Shown: positions 24,001 through 31,899 of the stretch, piece after piece | How positions within the stretch are numbered: position 1 is the first letter of the stretch | Layout of the letters: each line of letters opens with the position of its first letter | Source: Ectocarpus siliculosus | Lineage: Eukaryota; Sar; Phaeophyceae; Ectocarpales; Ectocarpaceae | Length of the DNA stretch: 35,701 bases | Assembly (NCBI GenBank): GCA_000310025.1 | Contig: FN649758.1 | Coordinates: 2,039,029-2,074,729 of the forward strand | Reading direction: 5' to 3' | Notes under the pieces: generated by a model | The model's input: only the letters and a program-made list of their open reading frames with translations | The model's database searches: none | Told to the model about the DNA's origin: nothing | Made by a program: the position numbers and the translations under genes

Positions 24001-26029
24001 ATTTTAGCAACCACAATACGGCAACGAGGTGTAACGGCAAACAAAGAAAAACGAACGGGTTTCACACGAGAGGAGCGGGCGACCCCTGTCGCCATATATC
24101 AAGGCTGACGCAAAAAAGCAGCAAAATCCCGCGAAAATGAAAACGTCGCACTCCAATATTGTACCTTCTTTCCGGCCCAGTTCTTCTCGAGGAGACAGTC
24201 CGACAGGAGGAGCGCGCACCCCCCGCCCACCACAATCGCGCCTCCTTCGCCCTGAGGGTCGTCCGACAGCGCCTTCCCGGCCGTGTTGTTCCTAACCACG
24301 CACCCGTGAAGCTCCACCGTTGGGCGATTGTCATCATCCCCCGCCGCGATCGCTAGCGCACCGCCCTTTTCCGCCACAGAATTGCCGGAGAAGACCGTGT
24401 CTCGAAACTCGCAGGACGCCGCCGCCGGCGTATCGGAGGAGTGCGTGCAAGCGACCAACGCCACCGCCCCACCCTCTCCTATCGCATCCTCTGGAGAGAG
24501 CGGGGGAAACAGCGTTGGGGGATACGGGGGGACTGAGATGGTGGCCGGATATTGAAGGGGGCACTCGATATCTGTGCACCATGGTGCAAAAAGGATTGCG
24601 ATACTTTTTCGGCTTTCTCTACCCACCGGGTTGCGACTATGAATCCAAGAAAGGTCTCCCGAACCAAGGGCGCGGTGGTACGGGGCGGCGACGGGATACT
24701 TTGGCTGCATCGGCCCCATGATTGCAAAACAGCACCACCGTGCGGGTGTCTTTCGTGAACCCGCGGTACGGCGCGCGTCGGTTTCGGTCTCTCACCAGAC
24801 TCCTCGTTGTTGCTCCCGGCGGTGTTGTTGTAGAACAAGGAGCCCACCACCGACAGCTGTCCCGATTCCTGTATAAGGCCGCCCCCTTTCTTGGAGGCAT
24901 AGCACGTGTCGAACAAGCAGCCTTCGACCAGTACAGTAGAGTCCTTGGCCTGAGGAACAACACCAGGAAGACGACAGCAGTCGCGGGAAGAGGTTTGGGC
25001 AGGAGGTCGGGTATAAACGACGCCGAGAGCAGCCATAGCGACACCGGCCTTCATCCATCCACACCCCCTTCGTAGGCTTGGAAGGGGTTCCCTCTATTAA
25101 ACACGGGCGTCGAACAAGAGGTGCAAAGACGACCTTGAAACTACTACCACCGGGAAGGCGCTCACCGCGATGCCGCCACCAACCCCCTCAACCTCGTCTT
25201 CGTCCTGCCCGGCGAACGATACAAGCCCCGCGGCGTTTTCCCTGAATGTCGAGTTGACGACGGTCAGCATCGACAGGTTGGCCAGCACTCCGCCTCCCCG
25301 CACCGAGGCGAAGTTGTTCTCGAACAAGCAGCCCGTGATCGTCACATTCGACTGCACCGCGTGGACGCCACCTCCGCTGTCAACGGTCGCGTTGTTGTCA
25401 CCGTTCGCGTTGCCATCGCGCACGGCCAAGGCGTTGAGGGAGAGCTGTCCACCGTTGACGAAGAATATGGGTCCGTCCGACAGGCCGCTGCCGGCCACCA
25501 CAGCCGACGAGAGATCATCGCGTGGGAGGGACAACCCGCTCCATAGCTCATCGTCACCGCTGAAGCTGCTGATGCCCGTGTTACCTATGCCGCTTGTGGT
25601 GGTGGTGGCGGTATCTTCGCCGTAGATGTTGACCGTCGTCCCACTGCCGATATAGATGGTGCCCGGTGCACTCACCTCCCCGGACCAGACCACCTCGAAC
25701 TCGCCGCCTTCGCAGTCGAAGACCGTCTCGAGGTCCACGCCGCTGGTTGGGCTGACGGTCAGCCGGCCGGTTGCTGCCTGGAGGCACGGCGCCGCGAGCG
25801 CGGGCGCAACACCCATCCCCAGGCACGCCCATGCCCACGCGACGGCCAGGAGGGAAAAGCCTTTTCGCTGTCGAACTCCTCCCTTGGCCTCGGGATGATG
25901 TCCACGCTGCTCGTGTCCTGGCGCTCCGCTTGCCCCGGCGTCGGCGGGAGGATCAGTTGGAACCACGTCGGGGACATCGCCGACAAGTGGAGCCAGCGGC
26001 CTAGTCTTCCGGAAAGCTGCTTGAATCAC
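9020..26029 (-). CDS. Pmp beta-helix repeat / polytopic membrane protein, 27 exons
   Basis: Large membrane protein spliced by hand. Exons: 26029-25166, 24949-24796, 24490-24165, 23184-22909, 22280-22008, 21746-21544, 21229-21118, 20975-20838, 20499-20367, 19957-19773, 18921-18638, 18352-18079, 17273-17166, 16784-16715, 16335-16187, 15947-15599, 15145-15120, 14804-14665, 13989-13710, 13468-13385, 13060-12934, 12274-12162, 11874-11782, 11367-11264, 10563-10500, 10085-9897, 9439-9020 (stop TAG). All introns are GT-AG, all phases match, and the total of 5538 bases divides by three. Order of domains: hydrophobic leader (~57-80), Pmp repeats (~190-735), Cys-rich stalk (~740-1160), membrane domain (~1160-1700), polar tail (1707-1845). 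The true start is unresolved: 26029 is GTG, and coding is secure only from about 25867. Exon 8 could instead start at 20945, and the exon 10/11 join is the weakest. A role in adhesion or sensing at the cell surface is inference. Confidence 0.85.
9611..9735. repeat. Tandem repeat, 25-bp unit x 5, in intron 26
   Basis: The phrase ACGTCATTCTAGTATGGACG recurs with an exact 25-base period (ACRTC at 9616, 9641, 9666, 9691, 9716) and only a few substitutions. It lies in the last intron of the Pmp-repeat gene (9896-9440). Confidence 0.9.
9897..16335 (-). other. Polytopic membrane domain of the Pmp-repeat protein
   Basis: Hydrophobic segments, in order, fall in exons 16335-16187 (YFLLAVLLVAMVVVVVLLAI), 15599-15120 (IVIAVVWQITSA), 14804-14665 (FLSIIGIFSFDLGWILSAAC), 13989-13710 (IGPLVPLFFLGITFFV), 13468-13385 (IMLIVLYLVY), 12940-12240 (VMIYPLGIPAVFLYFLL), 11367-10500 (LLLTGILVFLVP, then a helix completed across the intron) and two in 10085-9897. 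Between the first and second helices, exon 15947-15599 inserts a 116-residue polar loop rich in Ser, Lys and Asp (GNDKDDDD). Conserved-looking phrases include FACEDLPEIGKSYLRADF and RDKDQSIAPTSFLW. The domain is of the multi-pass type found in many stramenopile proteins; I cannot assign channel or receptor activity. The 26-base exon 15145-15120 is a micro-exon, supported by phase on both sides. Confidence 0.75.
10156..10388. repeat. Tandem duplication, 128-bp period, in intron 25
   Basis: About 105 bases starting ATGAAACTGGCC at 10156 recur starting ATGAAAGTGGCC at 10284, including GGGGTCTGGGGTGGCGAAGG and GCCGGACCAAGAC in both. Similarity is about 90 percent by eye. The copies end just inside the intron of the Pmp-repeat gene. 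Confidence 0.85.
16715..25166 (-). other. Ectodomain: Pmp-type beta-helix repeats and Cys-rich stalk
   Basis: The exons here encode about 16 short repeats of the Pmp type: a GG-small-residue step, about ten residues of beta strand, then a phrase such as CLFENN, SLFYNN, GTFIGN, GHFSNN or GTFENN followed by an alanine. Known Pmp repeats (Chlamydia outer-membrane proteins) form right-handed beta helices. From about residue 740 the repeats give way to Cys-containing segments, for example SPCGEGSWCLEGDLGVYC near 19830. Then comes a conserved-looking block with LPIKAGYWR (exon 17273-17166) and DYCNEGYVGPQCAVC (exons 16784-16715 and 16335-16187), which resembles the Cys-rich modules next to the membrane domain in related protist proteins. 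N-glycosylation-like NxS/T sites are frequent, which fits an extracellular position. Confidence 0.8.
22768..22908. mobile_element. 141-bp MITE with ~29-bp terminal inverted repeats at a splice donor
   Basis: The ends are inverted copies starting GTACAGTAGAGGTC and running to AAGGCCGG, about 26 of 29 bases identical. The ends, with TA (or palindromic GTAC) at both edges, suit a Tc1/mariner-type MITE with a TA target duplication. The element begins, on the minus strand, exactly at the first base of intron 4 of the Pmp-repeat gene, so its edge forms the 5' splice site GTACAG. Confidence 0.65.
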
Positions 26030-27179
26030 AAGGAAATACGCGCGTGAGCTGTGTTGGATTGGGTGCGGTATTGGGGCGACACGGATGGAGTTGATCCTTC
26101 TGCATCGCGGCCACTTCCGCAGCTGTGATTCTTCAAGGGCACGCTAGTTCTGAGAGTTATCGAGGACGACTGAATATCCAACACGCTGAAAAAACGATGC
26201 TCTCAACAGACGGCGCTGAAAGGACTGCGGAGGAACAGAAGGAAAGGCCTGCGAGTTGGGTGGGTTGGCGAAGGCCGAACAAGTGGTCTTCCCTCGCCCC
26301 CCATGAAACGGAAAACCCCGCACGCCCTCACTCAGCAGAATAAAATTCCCGGTATTGCCGAAACTCCATTCTGAAGTGCGTTTGTTGGCACGGGGAATGA
26401 ATGAGGCCACTTTTTCTTTGTGGAGACTGGGCCAGACTACGCCGCTAGCCGTTGCCAAAATTAAACCGTCGGCGCCTAAAAGGATCACAGCAAGCGTCAG
26501 AGTCCTGCCGTAGGAGGAAGCCTCCCTAACTTTTCTGCGGTGGGTCCTCCGTTGAATTTCAGTCTACTTTTCGTGGAGTACTTCTCCAACGCCTCGGAAT
26601 TCACGATTCACCCCACGAACTAACCGTTTTGCACACACTTGTGCAGGGGGTCTCTGAGCCATCTGCCTGCGCAAGAGAGAAATAGTCGCACTACTAAGCG
26701 GCTCTATTTCGTTATTCTTGTTGGCGAGTTGTTGTTGCCCGGGCTGGCTCCAAAAATACATCTGTAAAATTGCAAGATAAATTACTTCAACTACGATAAC
26801 TTGTAGACTGCAGTTAGCGCCCGCGTTTACGAAACGCCAATTTTCGGCGAGGCCTCAAATTCCTGTTGTGGGCTGAAAGCTTAGGGTACGTTGTCCAATT
26901 TCGTATGCCAAGCTCTTATTTTTTTGTGCCGCAGAATCCTGCTGAATTTCTTACATTGAATTTCTTAAACTTTCAAAGCCCTCACGAGAGGCGGCGGAGA
27001 GCACCATCAAACCCGTACAGCAGACAGCACATCGTGGTTCGCGACATATGCCAGGCAGTGTCAGAGCCGGCAGGGTGGGGGAGGAGGCACCGCAAAAAAA
27101 AAACAGGGTACACCTCGGGAAAGTTCCCGCCGTTTTTTTCCCGCCGTGGTGGGCGGTCCCGGTACTGGCGGGAATTACC
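26030..27179. other. Upstream region of the Pmp-repeat gene; first exon and promoter not located
   Basis: The leader-encoding exon has no upstream ATG in frame, so a 5' exon and the promoter are expected here. A minus-strand ATG at 26107-26105 is followed by an in-frame stop before it joins the leader, so I do not adopt it. No other gene is recognisable. Confidence 0.4.
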
Positions 27180-27505
27180 GCCCACATTCGGTGGTACCGG
27201 GAACCGCCGAAGGCGGTACCGCCGAAAAACGAAAAACCGCCGACCGCCTAAAAAGTACCGCCACATTGCAGTACCGCCGAAAAAGTACCGCCAAAAAACG
27301 AAGTACCGGGAACCGCCTAAAAAGAACCGCCATATTGCAGTACCGCCGAAAAAGTACCGCCGTACTGCAGTACCGCCAAAATGGTACCGCCAAAACACGA
27401 AGTACCGGGAACCGCCAAAAGAGAACCGCCATATTGCAGTACCGCCGAAAAAATACCGCCGTACCGCAGTACCGCCAAAATCGTACCGCCATACTACAGT
27501 TTTGC
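27180..27505 (+). repeat. TACCGCC-motif array, left
   Basis: About 20 copies of (T/A)ACCGCC occur at spacings near 14-16 bases, separated by short A-rich or CATATTGCAG-like spacers. A higher-order unit of about 98 bases is marked by ACGAAGTACCGGGAACCGCC at about 27298 and 27396. Open frames through it are repeat artefacts. Confidence 0.85.
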
Positions 27506-27711
27506 CCTCTAAAGTAGCATAGGGTACTAACTCCAACGCCATGTCTCGCGCAGAACGGTGGTTCGAGTCCAACTGGCGTGCGTCTTTGTTCACATTTATT
27601 CTTTGTTCTTGTTCTCTTTCGTCATACTGTACATATATATGTATATATATATTTTGGTTCTGCCTTGTTCCTTTCGGCGGAACCTCTTTCATCTGTCGCC
27701 GATCGTCAGCT

Positions 27712-28057
27712 GTTCGAACCAGCGCTTTAAATAGCGGCGAAGCGGCTGTTGCGGAGCCGCCAGGCTCCCGCAACAACACGCCGCAGGCGTGTTGCCGGAG
27801 GCGATTTTTTTTGAATATTTACTTGGTTTTGAAAGGAAATTACGTCAAAAATAGTGTTGTTATTTAATAATGGCGAGAAAAAGGGCCCCAAAAAAAAATT
27901 TTCGCCTACGGCGAAATGGACCCCCCCCCAAAAAAAATATTTCGCCTACGGCGAACGTGTTGCGGGCTAAAATTTTTCGTTGCGGCAAGCCGCAATATCC
28001 ATCCAATTGTTGCGCTTCCGCAACTCCGCAACACCTATTTAAAGCGCTGGTTCGAAC
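27712..28057. mobile_element. 346-bp hairpin-rich element with perfect 23-bp inverted ends
   Basis: Bases 27712-27734 are an exact reverse complement of 28035-28057 (each contains GTTCGAACCAGCGC or its complement). The interior holds further palindromes: ACACGCCGCAGGCGTGT near 27777, and TTCGCCTACGGCGAA at 27901 and again at 27941. No coding capacity and no clear flanking duplication are seen. It sits between the two TACCGCC arrays. Confidence 0.65.
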
Positions 28058-28307
28058 ACACACATCACACACGCAGCAGTTGCCCCAGCGCCCAGCAGAG
28101 CAATGAGCGCGTTAGAGGGGAATCCCGGTGCTACTAGTAGTGTAGGAGATGGGTCTGCTGCTTTGTCGGTGGCGCGTGCTGCCGGTGATTCTGTGGACGG
28201 GAGCGATTCTGTGGATGTGGAATCGGTGGCTACGAGGGAACTAGAGCTGCAATCCTCAAGCGAGTCTCGCACCATGGTAGATGCGGGCCGCGGCCAGTCA
28301 ATTTGCC

Positions 28308-28625
28308 ATATTTCAGTACCGCCACCAAAAAACCGCCATATTTGGCAGTACCGGGAACCGCCGAAGACGGTACCGCCATATTTGGCAGTACCGGGAACCG
28401 CCGAAGGCGGTACCGCCATATTTCAGTACCGTCAGAAAAATACCGCCGTATTTGGCAGTACCGGGAACCGCCTAAAAAAAACCGCCATATTGACGTACTG
28501 CCAAAAAAGTACCGCCATTATTGGCAGTACCGGGAACCGCCAAAGGCGGTACCGCCGGAAAACGAAATACCGCCAACCGCCAAAAAAGTACCGCCACATT
28601 GACGTACCGCCCCGCCTGGATCCGC
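28308..28625 (+). repeat. TACCGCC-motif array, right
   Basis: Related to the left array, with about 18 copies of the motif. Its higher-order phrase is CATATTTGGCAGTACCGGGA followed by ACCGCC, seen four times at varying intervals. Small inverted repeats (ACCGCC GAA GGCGGT) recur within it. Orientation is the same as the left array. Confidence 0.85.
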
Positions 28626-29707
28626 CTAAAAAACTAGTACCGAGGTGTACCCTGAAAAAAACACCACCCTCGCCGTACACCTAATGCACTGCGAGGAGGA
28701 GGTGGTATTATAGCTCATGGATGGGAGAGGGGGGGAAAGAGAGAGAGAGGGAGATAGGAGGTAGCTGTGGGGTTGTTTCTTATTCGACAAACTCCCCCTA
28801 AACCCTCGTTTCTTACGTACTACTGTAGTTGTTGATAGCGGTTTCTACCTTTTTTGGCGTTTGTTTCTAAAAAATGTGTTAATCGCGGACGCAAACTGGA
28901 AGCTGGCTCTTGTGGATGAATCGTAGTCGTCCCGCTGGTAAAATTTGTTGTTGTGTGTCCACTCAAACTGGCAAAAAAATATGCTTGAGATGTTGTATTG
29001 TTGGTGAAAATTGAATTGGAGGCACAGAGTCACCGAAATATGAGGAAAATTTCCAACCAACGAGACAAAGGCTTCTGGCCATCTTGCGTCACCGCCGGGA
29101 GGCTTCAGGCACCAACGCCCGTGAGGGGGGGGGGGTGCCTTGTGCTCTATATACTGTGGTCATTGAACATTTTCTCGCGAGACTTTTCTTGACGCGGAAT
29201 ATTTCTCTCGCGAGAAATAATTCAACTGAAAAAAATGTTGACTCATGAGGTGGTGAGCCTCACTTTCATGAGAAACACAACGAAATTAAGAGTGTCTCAT
29301 GAGAGTCTCGAGGGCGATCTTAGTGGGGAGGCCGAAAGAGGCCGTGAAGGCGACAAAGCATGGGCCACATTCAATGAAAGAGTTTGGGGGTCTGCTGGCT
29401 GCGACTGGTGCCTGCTGCTCCTGGCCAGGTGCTGCTTTCCTGCCGCTACCATGATGGTGCCCGCTGCGTCCCCTCAAATATAATACCGCCTTTGCAACCA
29501 GTCTCTTTACTCTCGTATGCTGCTGCTGCTGCTTCGGCGAGAGCTACGGTCGGGTTCGACCATGGTTTCTCTCACACGCTCGGGTCTCTGTTTCGCTAGA
29601 CACAAGAGACAGCAATCGTCGTAAGTGTAGCTCACAAACGAGAGTACAGCAGCAGCAGTCATGCATCATCACAGCCGCCTTCCAGCAGCTTCAAGTGGGA
29701 CAAAATA
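28626..29707. other. No recognisable gene; purine tract and palindrome cluster
   Basis: Contains a G/A-only tract (about 28722-28759) and, at 29173-29304, two copies of TCTCGCGAGA plus CTCATGAG palindromes. No convincing coding sequence. Confidence 0.5.
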
Positions 29708-29992
29708 ATGGCCGATCCTCTGTTACCTCCTCCTCAAGAAAACGCCGTGTTAGGTTATGTGTTACATGTTCCGATTCCCCAACGCCTTGTGTCGGCTGCC
29801 ATGATTGTCCTAGAAGCAGTCCGCGGCCCCCGCGTCAACTCGTTCGCACTGCTGCAGCGCTCGACCCTAAATACGATTGATTGCGGAACAATTGCTGTGA
29901 TGGATTTATATAGACAACAAGATCCCGGCGTGTGTGCTCTGCCCTTCTCCCCCTTTTCTCCTGCAGCCACGTGCGCCGAACTTAGAAAGTAA
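29708..29992 (+). CDS. Unrecognised open reading frame, doubtful gene
   Basis: An ATG-started frame of 94 codons. Its first 75 residues look protein-like: MADPLLPPPQENAVLG, then VPIPQRLVSAAMIVLEAVRG and LNTIDCGTIAVMDLY. I do not recognise a family. A pyrimidine-rich tract ending in CAG at about 29963 could be a splice acceptor, and a second protein-like stretch (TAAVLKRFAAVAADRSLELP, about 30204-30263) lies downstream in another frame, so this may be the first exon of a small plus-strand gene. A cluster of palindromes lies upstream at 29173-29304. It could equally be chance or a transposon remnant. Confidence 0.2.
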   Translation: MADPLLPPPQENAVLGYVLHVPIPQRLVSAAMIVLEAVRGPRVNSFALLQRSTLNTIDCGTIAVMDLYRQQDPGVCALPFSPFSPAATCAELRK

Positions 29993-31899
29993 CCGAGAGG
30001 TTAACCGAGAGGTGCAGATTGCCACCAAGAAGAACAGATGGGACGAGACAACGCTTGTTAACAAACAACGCACATCCTGCTACCGAAACACGCCCACCCC
30101 GCTTGGTTGGTGGGTCATGCGGCGCATTTCATCAAAATCTCACGAACACTTTTTCCGCAGCCATCAAGGGGCTCACTTTTCATGCCCGCGCCCCGGACAG
30201 CGGCGGTCCTCAAGCGCTTCGCGGCTGTGGCGGCCGACAGGTCTCTGGAACTCCCGCCTGCCGTTGAAAACAACGTGTGGGCTTGCGTGAATGAACTGCT
30301 GTGGGTGCCAACAACAGGGAGCAAGCTGTGTGACACGGATTTTTGTTTCCCCGCTCTCGCCCCTGGCCAGTCTCGCAGCACAGAGAGGAGCAAGAAACAT
30401 GCGCAACAGAAAAGTTCTTGTGTGGCCGGCAGCGTTCCACAGAAAAACTGCGAAAAAAGAATAAAATCTCGCCGCGACCCACGCGCCCACCACAAACGAC
30501 CAACATCAACGAAAACAACGCCTACAACAACAACAGCAGTAGTGGTAGCGCCTACCTACACATATACACAAGACGACCAGTCTCGCGAAGATATGAAATA
30601 ATAATCGCCCACGATTGTAGCAAAACATTGGCTGTTGCTGCTGCGTCGTGTAGCAGCTGTTTTGTAGGAAGCTCGGAACATTCTAGATCCGAGTGCGGGA
30701 AGCACCCTTCCTGTGGTTGAAGTCGAGATCGGAGACCGGAGATTGGGTGCTGCGGGACAACCCTACCTACAACTCGCGCAATCCTATCCATCGCCTCGCC
30801 GATGTAGTTATTTAGGTGCGTTTGTAGCATATATATGCATACGTACCACCCTATATCAACCGAAGAGAACAGTAACTCATCTCAACCGTTCGATTTCTTT
30901 TTTTGTGTACAGCAGTACACATCCCGTTCGACTGTGGGTATATCTCGAATGGGTAGTCTTTCTGTGTGTGTTTTTATTATTCCTTAATACATGTATGTTG
31001 TATGTTGCGATGTGCTTAGACTACCGTTGATGACACAAGATATCGCACCCCCTGGAGTATTGTAAAAGCTCGATTACTCCATGGCAAAACGAGCGGCGGC
31101 GTCGAAAGCGGCGGCGTTGGAACCATCTCGTGAAGAGCTTTCCGAAAACCTATCGTTTGATGTTTACATTGCTTGTACTGTAGTCAAGATTTGAAAATCG
31201 GTCGACCAGAAGGGGTATCATATTAGGAGTATCTTGTGTCACGTAATTTACGGCAAAAAAACGGGGTGTAGGAATAGGGGTGAGATACTCCGACATACCT
31301 TCACGCTCGGAATATCGCACCCGCTGACTCTCCTCTTAGTCCTTAGTCGCGGGCCAAACGACAATCAAATTTACCGCCCCTCGACGATGCCGGCGAGAGG
31401 GCCATATTTTGCGATGGAGTCATGTAGATCGGAACTCCAAGGGTGTGGAGGGGCCGCCAAGTCCCCGAACTGTTTCCCAAACGCCCGTTGAACAACCCGG
31501 TGGCCACCCACCTACACGTGCACGGCTTTCAATGACGAAAGCGTAATTTTCCACCGTGTCGAACTCCGCACAAAACACTCTGTTTACGCGCCTCCCGTCT
31601 CTGACTGCCACGAGGATTTGGTGTCAGGGCACCACAGCGTTCCACAAACGACCGTGGCAAGCTGTTCGTGCTCGCCCGGGAGTGTGACAAAAAACGCCAA
31701 CCGCACTTATCGCACAATCTTCATCATTTCACACGTCCACCCGTACCCGCACCACCACGCACACCAACTTGCGCAGGGCATGGGGTTGTCAGCCTCAGCG
31801 ACCGCACAACGAGATTGATCAACCCTTCCATCGTTAGCGGCGGAACAAGAATGAATGTCGACCATGATCAACCTGACAAAAAAAAAAAAAAATGAAAGC
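29993..31899 (-). other. Intergenic, partly 3' flank of CDK5RAP1
   Basis: No recognisable gene. The part nearest 31900 is expected to include the 3' UTR of the CDK5RAP1-type gene. A poly-A run lies at 31879-31892. Frames near 30107-30600 end in ACA/AAC-rich simple sequence. Confidence 0.4.

Noticed and set aside
26866-27522. 218-codon plus-strand frame rich in YRR, TAV and PPK phrases, and its 265-codon minus-strand counterpart
   Set aside because: Both are translations of the TACCGCC array; the repeated peptides follow the DNA period and exist in several frames at once.
27505-27575. tRNA-like B box (GGTTCGAGTCC) with a partial A box
   Set aside because: No complete cloverleaf: the T stem has a mismatch and the acceptor pairing (ACGCCA/TGGCGT) closes a loop far too short for a tRNA. 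It could be a SINE remnant.
28103-28684. 193-codon plus-strand frame starting MSALEGNPGATSSVGDG
   Set aside because: The first ~70 residues look protein-like, but the rest is the right TACCGCC array. At best it is the start of a decayed transposon gene; no domain supports it.
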